Below are positions 34,001 to 41,803 of a stretch of DNA of 64,000 nt, piece after piece. The notes under the pieces are model-generated. The model ran no database searches, was not told the origin of the DNA, and was given only the letters and a program-made list of their open reading frames with translations. The position numbers and the translations under genes are program-made. This DNA is from Bog-1181 sp964565765 (GTDB lineage Bacteria; Oederibacteriota; PGYV01; Palsa-1178), in contig CAZMGF010000006.1 in the NCBI GenBank assembly GCA_964565765.1, forward strand, positions 16,887-80,886, in the 5' to 3' direction. Positions within the stretch are counted from its first letter, which is position 1; every line of letters starts with the position of its first letter.

Positions 34001-35865
34001 ACATAAATGAATCCGCATATCCGTATGATATACGGAACTGCATACTATGGGGGGAAACAACATATATTTATTCGGGGGACAAGTCAAAAGTTTTCTATTC
34101 CATAATTGACGATACCTCGACAACAGGATACGGAACAGGCTGTTCAATTTCAAATCCTCTTTTTGTCAATGCAGCAGCCGGCATATATCAGCTGCAGGCG
34201 GGGAGCCCGGCAATTAATACGGGAGACTCGTCGGTTTCAACAGTTGTCACATATGATATGAATTTCTCGCCGCGGCCCGCGCAGGGGTTCTATGACAAAG
34301 GGGCCTATGAATACAGCCCGTCAAACTGCACAAGCATGCTTTCAAATATTTACATATGGGACACGATTCCTTCGGGAATGGGTTTTGTTTCGGCGTCATC
34401 CGGATACACGCAGGCCGGCAGTGTTGTATCATGGTACCTGCCCTCAGCCTGCCTTGATGATTTTTCGGGTTACAAGCAGCTTGTTTTGAGCCCGGTTTCG
34501 GCGTGCCCTGTTACCACAACTGTATTATTTGAAAACGACGCCGAGGCAAATTACACCGGCAACCTGACACCGGTTCCGGCAAACCCGGTGCTTCTGGCGC
34601 TCTGCACCGCTGTGTTTACGCCGACTTTTACATGGACAATAACACCGACCGTCACGGCTACCATTACCCAGACATTAACCCCGTCGGTAACCCAGACAGT
34701 TACGGGCACTGTAACGCCTACGGTTACAGAAACCAATACGCAGTCTGTAACCCCGACGGTTACCGGAACCGCAACGCCATCTTTTACACCCACATTTACA
34801 GTAACACAGTCGGTGACGCCTACGGTAACCAGGACCGTCACGCAGACAATAACTGGTACTGCTACACAGACAGTTACAAAAACAACCACTATGACCGTAA
34901 CCCTGACTGTGACAAATACAATAACACCGACGGTCACTCAGACAGCGACGCAGACAATAACCCCGACTGTTACAGCCACGGTTTCACCTACCGTTACAGG
35001 AACAGCAACGCAGACAACAACCCCGACTGTAACGCAGACCGTTACACAGACAGCAACGCCAACGGTTACGCCGACAGTCACACAGACAATAACGCAGAGC
35101 GTTACCCCGACAACGACGCCGACGGCCACGCAGACTTATACGGCGACTTTAAGTTTCACGCCCACATTTACGGCGACATCATCGGAGACGCAGACCGCGA
35201 CCCCGACAATAACAGATACGCTTACCGCTACACCGACATATTCGGCAACAGCAACATATACGCCGACATTTACCGTGACCGCGACAGGAACCGGGACTTT
35301 GACGCAGACCCCATCTTACACGCAGACTGTCACGTCCACTGTTACAGAAACTCCGAGCGGCTCGCCCACATTTACGATAACAGCGACTGTTACGGAGACA
35401 TCAAGCGGGACAGCCACAGGAACGGCCACTGATACTCCGACATGCACCGCGACCGAGACGGAGACCATAACGGTTACATATACCTGGACCGCGACGCTTA
35501 CGGCCACGCCGACTTATACATATACGATAACCCCCACATGGACCATAACAGAGACATTTACCGCGACGCCGACCCCGGATGACAATAATGTCCTTGATAA
35601 AAATTATGTGGACGCCTCAAAGGGTGAGACGCTTAATATAAGGGTAAACGCGGCGGCCATCGGGGTTCCTGTGAATATAAAAGTTTACAGCCTCACAGGC
35701 GAGCTTGTGAGGAAATTTGAGGCCCTTTCATACGCGGCCGGCTGGAACGATATTATCTGGGACGTTAAGAATGATGACGGAAAAACCGTCGGGCAGGGGC
35801 TTTATTTTATAGAAATAGAGTCGCAGGGGATCAAAAAATTAAGAAGGGTTTACGTCCTGAAATAA
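31081..35865 (+). CDS. Giant secreted protein with parallel beta-helix, ~320-residue Thr-rich linker and FlgD-like C-terminal domain
   Basis: A 1594-residue exported protein with a signal peptide (MKKSLWTLFITAALSLFFGS). Residues ~27-360 are beta-rich and unassigned. A short linker TPTMTITPTITPTITMTPN follows, then two domains resembling the GWN/YW domain of the neighbouring giant (~390-720). A right-handed beta-helix region spans ~780-1080 (FVGLGQPYLTISAAMAAAAPGD, then repeated N/G-rich turns such as CVVMNCNSSGVYFDT). The Thr-rich linker covers ~1178-1498, almost entirely TxTxTxT with Pro and Gln. The C-terminal ~96 residues nearly match those of the upstream gene. It is likely a surface adhesin or carbohydrate-binding protein. 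Confidence 0.85.
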   Translation: MKKSLWTLFITAALSLFFGSFISAAAQLQSLSVTPTGALPGQDITINFQIQGSASNLNFAIAIGQDTAFTASNVTKYNWLADDNGIYKNQPFYWYSGTSQTATPLPVCDVTGPATGLPAGIGIGWKSVSVITHMPPEFSGQYYIYVIAKEGANLTAGCSYAPNQDSSQAILINVVGIPQYKFDLKLSNSGTTASQVNMRYQITNNGEAGMPLNLFKYNYWFNDSAVSFITQGVNPFYVFLPGGAELCSNGNTTADCSVTNLTYTAGCAPGLGNHVFTYTLMNTTPNPSNAFLIPPGGGFVNCGSGTSIYFSRSDMANMVYTDDYTRVDDIASYPVFTDVQQAVLYYNNVIVTEWINNSTVDPLTGLEPVPCTPTMTITPTITPTITMTPNYFALGNREVIDTSSALYLNSSTAKLSMRFTQGANNTVSKIYLAAAGIGAAPVTRIGIQADNGSGSPNGVYLTSATFTAGTYQVYGISVPPYTLTPGIYHIVVQWESGTVDAGDYTYIYGNTPFGQIIPFDQSTDPEMELLSYLGTWAQNLSITPVFVVEYSDSTQYGNPFDSSMQGSVYGTNYYSQYFTPALNITVNRVGTYLYKYNSPPGELDFVLYNDSTKVTITAGTFSLSAGVSAGNGNQTWVFADLGGNYSLLAGQNYRLIFYSPGSNSSNYYVIIADSANNSATWGITYSGLTSYMAFSNDGGYTYSPQNGTDLAFQFLDNPDVGSRTPTQTFTAVQTATVTPTLTPPALSFVMRQERSANGCAGCSDNITYNINYAVVPAPGIVNGPIYSPAATKFVGLGQPYLTISAAMAAAAPGDVIEVEDSRIYVERVIFPDTSNTQGIILRAKPGARPIILPPSTLTGDNGIIEIGYNDAISGFIVDGRKIVDEGITMQFGMAGITIDRCVVMNCNSSGVYFDTMGAGTLTSYPSTYITNCVFEYNNNSGSGFGIEPAQGATRAGMELYIWNCTFNANAGSIDINESAYPYDIRNCILWGETTYIYSGDKSKVFYSIIDDTSTTGYGTGCSISNPLFVNAAAGIYQLQAGSPAINTGDSSVSTVVTYDMNFSPRPAQGFYDKGAYEYSPSNCTSMLSNIYIWDTIPSGMGFVSASSGYTQAGSVVSWYLPSACLDDFSGYKQLVLSPVSACPVTTTVLFENDAEANYTGNLTPVPANPVLLALCTAVFTPTFTWTITPTVTATITQTLTPSVTQTVTGTVTPTVTETNTQSVTPTVTGTATPSFTPTFTVTQSVTPTVTRTVTQTITGTATQTVTKTTTMTVTLTVTNTITPTVTQTATQTITPTVTATVSPTVTGTATQTTTPTVTQTVTQTATPTVTPTVTQTITQSVTPTTTPTATQTYTATLSFTPTFTATSSETQTATPTITDTLTATPTYSATATYTPTFTVTATGTGTLTQTPSYTQTVTSTVTETPSGSPTFTITATVTETSSGTATGTATDTPTCTATETETITVTYTWTATLTATPTYTYTITPTWTITETFTATPTPDDNNVLDKNYVDASKGETLNIRVNAAAIGVPVNIKVYSLTGELVRKFEALSYAAGWNDIIWDVKNDDGKTVGQGLYFIEIESQGIKKLRRVYVLK
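34614..35574 (+). repeat. Low-complexity Thr-codon repeat (about 960 bp)
   Basis: ACN codons alternate with a few others (CCN, GTN, CAG, ATA, GCN), for example ACGCAGACAATAACCCCGAC. This DNA encodes the long Thr-rich linker and is prone to slippage and assembly error. Its other frames are artificially open and should not be annotated. Confidence 0.85.
35575..35865 (+). repeat. Duplicated C-terminal domain coding region, copy 2
   Basis: Partner of 30692-30982, of equal length and in the same reading frame. Differences are concentrated around one loop (AAAAGAAVNIKV versus AAAIGVPVNIKV) and the segment FNAVSY versus FEALSY. Confidence 0.88.
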
Positions 35866-35909
35866 AGCGCCGGCCGGCGTAAAAAAGCCTGGAAATACTA
35901 CCAATTTAG

Positions 35910-35918
35910 TGGTATAAT
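35910..35918 (+). promoter_or_regulatory. Extended -10 promoter for the barrel-like protein
   Basis: TGGTATAAT matches TGnTATAAT, 27 bp before the ATG at 35945. There is no clear -35. Confidence 0.55.
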
Positions 35919-35944
35919 AGACAAAACAAACAAGGAGCCGTTAA

Positions 35945-36745
35945 ATGAAAAGAATGATCATCCTCGCAATGCTCGCGCTCGCGCCCGTGCTGGCCGCGGC
36001 CGACAATTCCACGAACGTAAGCTTCTCAATTTCTCCGCCGCCCGTGGGGTTTGTGGACCCCTATTTTGAGGACCACTCCAACACAAAGAACAGCGCGGCC
36101 ATTAATCTTGAATACATGGGCATATCAAGCAGCTCCTTTAACCTGAATAATTTTACGCTGAATTATTCCGAGAGCATGCTAAAAGCCGGCCCGGGCATTC
36201 TTTACGCCAATGTCGGCGGATTCTACGGAGCGGGAACTATAAACATGGGGGCGGGGTGGTCGGATATCCCCCTTACATCATTCGGCATGATGCTTGGAAT
36301 GGATTACGTTGCAAGGGTATATTCCACTGACGGCTTTAAAATATTCCTTGCACCGGGCCTTGACGGCAACCTCTCCATGATGAGCTTTACAATGAATAAT
36401 TTTCCGGAATATTTTGATTTTGTGAACCTGGTTGAGGTTTACGGAAGTGTAACGGGAAGCTCAATGATTATAGGTTTGACGCCGAAAATATCACTTCAGG
36501 CCAACTGGAAGCCCATAAACGAACTGGAAATTATCCCGTTCGTGACATATTCAATTAACATGAACGACACCGAGACCTTCGTTTATACATCAGACACCGA
36601 GCAGGATCTCGCCTATACCTCGATTAATTTCGGCCTTGAGGCGGTATTTTTCGACAGCTTCCTGCTCTCGAGCATGGTGCAGTTTTTGAACAACGGGAGC
36701 AACACAAAAATCATAACGCTGAACCTTTCAATCCCGGTTAAATAG
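35945..36745 (+). CDS. Exported protein, probable outer-membrane beta-barrel
   Basis: A 266-residue protein with a clear signal peptide (MKRMIILAMLALAPVLAAA). The mature part alternates hydrophobic and polar residues in strands bounded by Gly and Asn turns (AINLEYMGISSSSFNLNNFT, FGMMLGMDYVARVYS, ISLQANWKPINELEIIPFVT). It ends in a strand (KIITLNLSIPVK). This pattern fits an outer-membrane beta-barrel, and no named family is recognised. It has its own extended -10 promoter and an AAGGAG ribosome site. Confidence 0.65.
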   Translation: MKRMIILAMLALAPVLAAADNSTNVSFSISPPPVGFVDPYFEDHSNTKNSAAINLEYMGISSSSFNLNNFTLNYSESMLKAGPGILYANVGGFYGAGTINMGAGWSDIPLTSFGMMLGMDYVARVYSTDGFKIFLAPGLDGNLSMMSFTMNNFPEYFDFVNLVEVYGSVTGSSMIIGLTPKISLQANWKPINELEIIPFVTYSINMNDTETFVYTSDTEQDLAYTSINFGLEAVFFDSFLLSSMVQFLNNGSNTKIITLNLSIPVK

Positions 36746-36789
36746 GGAAAAATTTGATTCTACAATAAAAATAAAAACGGAGGCCTTTT

Positions 36790-37212
36790 ATGGGATGCAT
36801 GCATTTGCTGAAGGAAATCAATTACTGGGCAGTTGGAAGCGGAGTGGTTTTTTCAATTGTACTTGGAATGATCTGGTACCACCCGAAAACCTTTTTTAAC
36901 ATATGGGCAAAAGAGATAGGCCTCGACACTTCCGCCATTGACCGCAAAAAAGCCTCGTCGGCCATGCAGTCAATGCTTGTCACAACCATAATATCGGTAT
37001 TATCCCTTGCCGCGGTAATATACATGGCTGCCCCGGTGACGCTTATAAGGTCGCTTCACATAGGGGGGCTTATCTCAATAGGCATTCTGGCGGCCTCAAG
37101 ATTCTCTGAAACTCTCTTTGAACAGCGCAGCGTAAAGTCATGGCTGATACAGTCCGGCTGCAGGGTGCTGACAATTCTGGGATGCAGCGTAATAATCGGC
37201 CTCTGGAAATAG
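36790..37212 (+). CDS. DUF1761-type integral membrane protein
   Basis: A 140-residue membrane protein with about four hydrophobic segments. The N-terminal INYWAVGSGVVFSIVLGMIWYHP and the following FFNIWAKEIG match the DUF1761 family signature, in which a helix ends in WYxP and is followed by W..E.G. No function is known for the family. It has an ACGGAGG ribosome site and is followed by a composite repeat. Confidence 0.75.
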   Translation: MGCMHLLKEINYWAVGSGVVFSIVLGMIWYHPKTFFNIWAKEIGLDTSAIDRKKASSAMQSMLVTTIISVLSLAAVIYMAAPVTLIRSLHIGGLISIGILAASRFSETLFEQRSVKSWLIQSGCRVLTILGCSVIIGLWK

Positions 37213-37220
37213 TTAAGAGC

Positions 37221-37298
37221 AGGAACTTACAGAAAGTAGAAAGTTGATAGGAGAATAATAGCGTGTTTTTGTAGGGGCCGAATTATATGTCGGCCCGG
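37221..37298. repeat. Composite dispersed repeat: TTACAGAAAGTAGA module plus palindrome copy d
   Basis: GAACTTACAGAAAGTAGA with GATAGGAGAA (37221-37257) is followed by TTTTTGTAGGGGCCG, loop, CGGCCCGG (37266-37298). The same order of modules occurs at 61177-61250. The reverse order occurs at 54295-54391. Confidence 0.8.
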
Positions 37299-37327
37299 CA
37301 AGAGGCATAAAAATCAAACTAACAAAC

Positions 37328-37355
37328 TTGACAAAAAAATTACCAGTAGTATAAT
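37328..37355 (+). promoter_or_regulatory. Sigma70-type promoter for the HU-like gene
   Basis: -35 TTGACA (37328-37333), 16 bp, -10 TATAAT (37350-37355): both hexamers are perfect, consistent with high expression of a nucleoid protein. Confidence 0.85.
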
Positions 37356-37391
37356 TTATTTAATGAAATTAGGGAGAAAAAAGGAGAAGCC

Positions 37392-37682
37392 ATGACAAAA
37401 CTTGAAATTGTAGACAAAATCTTTGAAGCAGTAGCACAGCCGAAGATTGACATTGAAAAGGTTCTTGATGAATTCGTAAAGATTACACAGAACACTTTAA
37501 AATCAGGGGACAAAGTTTCGCTCACGGGCCTTGGTTCTTTTACGCCCAAAGAAAAGGCGGCAAGGACGGCGCGCAACCCGAAAACAGGGGCGGCGGTTCA
37601 GGTTCCGGCGAAAAAGGTTGTGAAGTTCAAGCCGGGAAAAGAGCTCATTGAGGTTCTCCGCGATTCAATGCCGAAGATATAG
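37392..37682 (+). CDS. hup: HU/IHF-family DNA-binding protein
   Basis: A 96-residue nucleoid protein that bends and compacts DNA as a dimer. It has the N-terminal dimerisation helices, the motif GDKVSLTGLGSFTPKEKAAR and the DNA-binding arm ARNPKTGAAVQVPAKKVVKF with the Pro that intercalates, then GKELIEVLRDS. The segment VAQPKIDIEKVLD is a slightly shifted version of the usual helix. It is a monocistronic gene with a perfect promoter and AAGGAG site. Confidence 0.95.
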   Translation: MTKLEIVDKIFEAVAQPKIDIEKVLDEFVKITQNTLKSGDKVSLTGLGSFTPKEKAARTARNPKTGAAVQVPAKKVVKFKPGKELIEVLRDSMPKI

Positions 37683-37686
37683 GGCA

Positions 37687-37720
37687 AATTTCCGGCAGCA
37701 ACCGGAAAATTATTTTTTTA
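37687..37720. terminator. Terminator between convergent genes
   Basis: TTTCCGG pairs with CCGGAAA (flanked by AAT/ATT), followed by ATTTTTTTA. The T run overlaps the stop codon of the minus-strand lipoprotein gene, so it may act in both directions. Confidence 0.75.
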
Positions 37721-39463
37721 AAAGGTAATTTCCACATCCCATCCATATTGAAATCCTATGGCAAGCATACTGCTATATGCCGCTCCGGCAAATATGCCTG
37801 GATTGGCCGGATACCCTTCTGCCCCGCCGTTTGAATAGACATTTGCCAGCATAAGATCAACTTCATAAACCCCGCTGGAACTATAAATTGACGAGACATC
37901 CATGCTGTTGCCGGGGGCATTAAACTTGTAAATTTCATCACTGGCGGCGACATAATTATAGTTTCCGCTATTCTGCCATGTAAGTGTGTCGCAGTCAGCG
38001 CTTAAATTGCCGCTGGTTACCGGGGCCGTCGCCTGCGCCGTGTACGTAATCCCGTTGACGCAGACGTCAACTTCGTAAGTATTTCCCGGCACGCAGTTTG
38101 CACCCGAGTTTACATAATATCCCGAATCGTACATATCAACGACGCTGTAAACCGCGTTAACCTGTGTTCCCGCAGTTATGTTTTTCACCGTAACGCCGGC
38201 GTTTGTGACGGCGTTCCCTGAGCTGTCGGTAATGTTTATTATGTCCTGTACAACCACTCCGCTCTCAATATCGGAAGAAAATATTTCAGCCAGTATTGCG
38301 GGCGCGGTAGTTGCCGGCGCCGGCGTGGGTGTTGGAAGCGGATATTTGGAATCAAGTATGACGTTAACGTCCCAGGAGGTGTCATATTCCAGCTGCAAAT
38401 TGCCGCCTGGCGTAACGCCGCCGTTGAACGAAACAGACTTTGTTATATCAAGATCAACTGAATACTGGCCGGAAACTCCGGGGCCGGGATAATCTGAAGA
38501 AATATCAATGTTGGCGCCGGAAACGTACTGGTTGAAAATATTGTTGCCTCCGGGATCAAGAATACTGACCTGGTTGGTATCCCCTCCGTATTGCCACGTG
38601 ACCATATTGCCGTCAGGATCCAGCTGGGCGCCTCCGGGAAGGACGCTGCCGGCCGTGTAAGTAACGCCGCCAAAATAGACATCCATCTCAACACTGTTTC
38701 CGGGATCGGTGTTGTTTATTATTCCGGAATAATTTCCGTTTACGCAGGTTGCCGGGAATTGTATGGATTTTGTGGTATTTTTTACGGTTATGACGGCGTT
38801 TGTTATTGGAACCAGGTTCGCGTCATTTATTGTTACATTATAGTAAAAATCGGGAGTTTCATAATCATCCACATAAATGTATGCATTAATGGTTATGGGC
38901 AGTGGCGCCGGCGTGCTTGACGGGGTGGGGGTGCAGGTGTTTGTAGGTGACATTGTGGCCGCCGGCGTGTATGTGTAAGACGGAGTCACAACAATTGCCG
39001 TCACCAGCGCGTTGGCTGTCTTTTGGGCGGCAACTGTGGCGGTGGCGTTGCCGGTCGCGATTGTTTGTGTAAGCGTTGCGGCCGCCTGGGCAGGGGCTCC
39101 GGCGCCTGCAAGGTAGGTTAATGTTACAGCCATTTGCGCGGTGGCTGTGGCCGCGGCATTAATATTTTCCGCGGTTGCCGTGGCATTAATGGTGGGCGTA
39201 TTGCTGCCGTTAACAGCGGCGGCAGTTGACTCCGCATTTGCTGTTTTCTGCGCCGCTGCCACGGTCGTGGCCGTTTGCTGAATTTCCATGGTTTGTGTTG
39301 CGACAGCCTGGGCCGTGGCGCCTGCCGTGGCGATATAGGTAAGGGTCATATTCAATACGGGGCTTCCAGCGTCAACCGGAGCGGTTGGAGAGGCCTTTTT
39401 ACTGCAACTTGAAACCGATATGACCGAAAAAAGAATGAATAAAATAATGCAGATTTTTTTCAT
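37718..39463 (-). CDS. Lipoprotein with Ala/Thr-rich repeats and two tandem beta domains
   Basis: A 581-residue lipoprotein: signal MKKICIILFILFSVISVSSC with the lipid Cys at 20, then SKKASPTAP. I start at ATG 39463 (AAGGGGGGG upstream) because the extra 36 residues further upstream lack a ribosome site. Residues ~36-190 contain two imperfect copies of a ~48-residue Ala/Thr/Gln repeat (TLTYIATAGATAQAVATQT and TLTYLAGAGAPAQAAATLT, each ending VAAQKTANA). A Thr/Pro linker follows, then two related domains of ~170 residues with TNAVITVKN/TNAGVTVKN, GNSVEMDVYFGGVTYTA/GNTYEVDVCVNGITYTA and MVTWQ/TLTWQ. The role is unknown; it is probably on the cell surface. Confidence 0.8.
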   Translation of the reverse strand: MKKICIILFILFSVISVSSCSKKASPTAPVDAGSPVLNMTLTYIATAGATAQAVATQTMEIQQTATTVAAAQKTANAESTAAAVNGSNTPTINATATAENINAAATATAQMAVTLTYLAGAGAPAQAAATLTQTIATGNATATVAAQKTANALVTAIVVTPSYTYTPAATMSPTNTCTPTPSSTPAPLPITINAYIYVDDYETPDFYYNVTINDANLVPITNAVITVKNTTKSIQFPATCVNGNYSGIINNTDPGNSVEMDVYFGGVTYTAGSVLPGGAQLDPDGNMVTWQYGGDTNQVSILDPGGNNIFNQYVSGANIDISSDYPGPGVSGQYSVDLDITKSVSFNGGVTPGGNLQLEYDTSWDVNVILDSKYPLPTPTPAPATTAPAILAEIFSSDIESGVVVQDIINITDSSGNAVTNAGVTVKNITAGTQVNAVYSVVDMYDSGYYVNSGANCVPGNTYEVDVCVNGITYTAQATAPVTSGNLSADCDTLTWQNSGNYNYVAASDEIYKFNAPGNSMDVSSIYSSSGVYEVDLMLANVYSNGGAEGYPANPGIFAGAAYSSMLAIGFQYGWDVEITF

Positions 39464-39627
39464 GAAGCCCCCCCTTATAGGTGAATTCAATACATATATT
39501 AATACTTTCACGGTTTTTGTCAATATTTTTTTATCATTACCCGGTTTGTTGATGTATAATAATAACAACAAATGGGTGGACAGATATCCTTAAAGATAAT
39601 TGCTGATTTTTTTCAAGAGGAGGGTTT

Positions 39628-40674
39628 ATGGCCGTAAAAAAGAGAAAAACCACTGGAAAAAAGATAAAAAAGGGGCCGGCTAAGGCGGCAAAAAAAAGCG
39701 GCCTGAAAGCCGACATCTCAAACGCCGCGATAGATGTTTTACCCGCGGCGGCGGAGACCGTTGCTGAAAAAATTCCTGTTATACCTCATGTTGTCGAGCA
39801 GACTGTCAAAATTGAGCCTTATCCTGCTATTGTTATGGCGGCCCCGGCTCAGCCGCAATCTGATGAATACAGCATAAACCGCGTTTTTAGAAACACCTGG
39901 ATATATTTCAAGAAATCTTTCTGGATAAATTTCGGGGCAGCACTGCTGCCCGCAATCGCCATAGTCCCGTTTTTTGTCACTTTTTTTAAAAACTTTTCTG
40001 ACAGCGCGAAAGTACCATCTTTAGCCGGAGCCGCCTTCGGAGAGCTGGCGGTTATTGAGCTTGTCTACTGCCTGGTTTTCTGGTATTTAATGGCATTTAT
40101 TACAACGGTATATGACAGAAGGGGAACCGGTGAAAAGTGGGAGCGCCCTGGAATTGGTTCAATCTTTTTATCATCACTTGCGGGATTTTTAAGGCTAATA
40201 GCGCTTATGCTGGCCTATATTGGAGCTTTTATTTTATTCCTGGTTCCCTTTATACTACTGGCGGTTTTGATCGGCCAAAAAGCGGAAGTTTTGATTGCTA
40301 TAATTATTATAATAGGCTACCTGGCAATGCTGGTATTAATGGTATATGCCATGCTGGCATTCGGGCCGGCAATGGTAATAGCTGTGCTCGAGCCCAAAAT
40401 TATCAAAGCGTTAAAAGAAAGCGCCGCTATGACAAAAGGGAAAAGGGTGAAAATATTGCTCACCCATCTTATGGCGTTTCTTGTGATTTTGGGGTTTGAA
40501 GTGGCGGTAATGGTGCCGGCCGGTATAATCGCGGCTTTCGCCGCAAAGGCGGCCGCGGAAATGATAGCCGCGGCGGGGGTGATATTTCTTGTGCTGTTCA
40601 TGGCCCTCTTCATGCCGCTTTGCTACGCGTATTACTACGCGATATACATTGAGGCGAAAACAACGGTTAAATAA
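39628..40674 (+). CDS. Multi-pass membrane protein with a basic Lys/Ala-rich N-terminal tail
   Basis: A 348-residue protein. The first ~35 residues are Lys/Ala-rich (KKRKTTGKKIKKGPAKAAKK), like histone H1 tails. A Pro/Ala-rich stretch follows to ~85, then a membrane domain with about six long hydrophobic segments starting at SFWINFGAALLPAIAIVPFF. The membrane part has the W..F/G..P layout and the amphipathic segment IIKALKESAAMTKGKRVKIL seen in poorly characterised integral membrane families. No function is assigned. The tail might contact acidic lipid or nucleic acid, which is speculation. An AGAGGAGG ribosome site precedes the ATG. Confidence 0.75.
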   Translation: MAVKKRKTTGKKIKKGPAKAAKKSGLKADISNAAIDVLPAAAETVAEKIPVIPHVVEQTVKIEPYPAIVMAAPAQPQSDEYSINRVFRNTWIYFKKSFWINFGAALLPAIAIVPFFVTFFKNFSDSAKVPSLAGAAFGELAVIELVYCLVFWYLMAFITTVYDRRGTGEKWERPGIGSIFLSSLAGFLRLIALMLAYIGAFILFLVPFILLAVLIGQKAEVLIAIIIIIGYLAMLVLMVYAMLAFGPAMVIAVLEPKIIKALKESAAMTKGKRVKILLTHLMAFLVILGFEVAVMVPAGIIAAFAAKAAAEMIAAAGVIFLVLFMALFMPLCYAYYYAIYIEAKTTVK

Positions 40675-40971
40675 AAAGGCAATTAACAATTGCCGGCGGC
40701 AGCTGACAAGATGATATGCAGATAAATCCTGATTTAATATTTGCCCGCAAGGGCATCTCAACAATTATCAATTATTTCCAGTTTCATCATGCGGAAACGT
40801 AATTTAATTTAATATTTCAATTATTTTAAAAAGGTATACAATATATTTAACAGCCATCCGGGGTGGGTGGGCATAATATTTACAACTGAAAACTATTTCC
40901 ATATAACTATTTTTATTTCCTCCGGCATTTCCGCCGCGGGAAAAATAATAAAAGACCTGCAGGGAGGATAT
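40675..40971. other. 297-bp intergenic region without a gene
   Basis: It is A+T-rich. Two short inverted repeats are visible, GGCAATTAACAATTGCC (40678-40694) and TGCCCGCAAGGGCA (40742-40755), neither with a T run. A weak -10-like TATACAAT lies near 40836. No convincing coding sequence is present. Confidence 0.6.
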
Positions 40972-41802
40972 ATGAAAAGAACAGCTTGTGTTTTTCTCGC
41001 CTTCATTCTTGTTTTCACCGCTGGCTGCGCGACCGAGCTTGTGAATACCGCCTCTATGTGGCCCGCAATAAACCACGGATTCGCGCATTATGAGCCCAAG
41101 GCGGTATCTTCCGAAGAGGAGGCCGTTTCCAATATCAGGAGCAGCCAGGGTTACGCGTTTATCAGCGGGCGCAAACCGTATGATGTCGTCGCCGACAGGT
41201 ATTCCGCTATTTATAAGATACAGTGGACCGAACAATCCACATATGTGGACGAGGTTCCGACCACCGGCGGCTTTTTTATAGGCTGGGACTATATACCGAC
41301 TTATTCCACCACAACACAGACATACCATTCTTCCGAACAAAAGCAGGACAATATTACAGTTGTGTTCAAGGATATTACCGGCATCTATTTTTACAGGAAC
41401 GATCTCTGCCTGGCATCCAGGGGCGGCACCAGCTACATAGGCGCGAACTCAAGGGAAAGCCTGATGACCCTGGCGGATTCCATTTATACGCTGGCCGCGG
41501 CGCAGGGGGCCGTAATAGAAAAGGATGTTAATTTCGAGTTCACGCCCCTTTCCCCAAAACAGTGCAAAATATTCAACATTGACAGGGGCGACATGGTGAC
41601 TTCGGTTTTTGAAGGCGGCGAGGGCGACAGGGCGGGAATAAGGGAGGGCGACATCCTGCTGAATGTCAAGAGCATATCAGAGTCCGGGGGATTCAGGAAA
41701 TTTTTCGCGTCGGGGAAAACCCTTAAAATACTGCGCTGGACGCAGAACGGCGGCGAGATTAATTACAGGAATGTGGCCATTAAAATGAAGGGGGGCAAAT
41801 AA
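40972..41802 (+). CDS. Lipoprotein with a C-terminal PDZ-like domain
   Basis: A 276-residue lipoprotein (signal MKRTACVFLAFILVFTAGC, lipid Cys19). I start at ATG 40972 after AGGGAGG; the open frame upstream has no ribosome site. The middle (~60-180) is beta-rich with a polar Tyr-rich segment (FFIGWDYIPTYSTTTQTYHS). The last ~70 residues look like a PDZ domain: VTSVFEGGEGDRAGIREGDILLNV. PDZ lipoproteins usually bind peptides or partners in the envelope. It is followed at once by an outer-membrane candidate, with one base between stop and start, so the two probably act together. Confidence 0.75.
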   Translation: MKRTACVFLAFILVFTAGCATELVNTASMWPAINHGFAHYEPKAVSSEEEAVSNIRSSQGYAFISGRKPYDVVADRYSAIYKIQWTEQSTYVDEVPTTGGFFIGWDYIPTYSTTTQTYHSSEQKQDNITVVFKDITGIYFYRNDLCLASRGGTSYIGANSRESLMTLADSIYTLAAAQGAVIEKDVNFEFTPLSPKQCKIFNIDRGDMVTSVFEGGEGDRAGIREGDILLNVKSISESGGFRKFFASGKTLKILRWTQNGGEINYRNVAIKMKGGK

Positions 41803-41803
41803 T

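Noticed and set aside
34551..34937. Val/Thr-rich minus-strand frame, and other open frames over the Thr-rich linker
   Set aside because: ACN-codon repeats keep all frames open. No start signals or domains are present.
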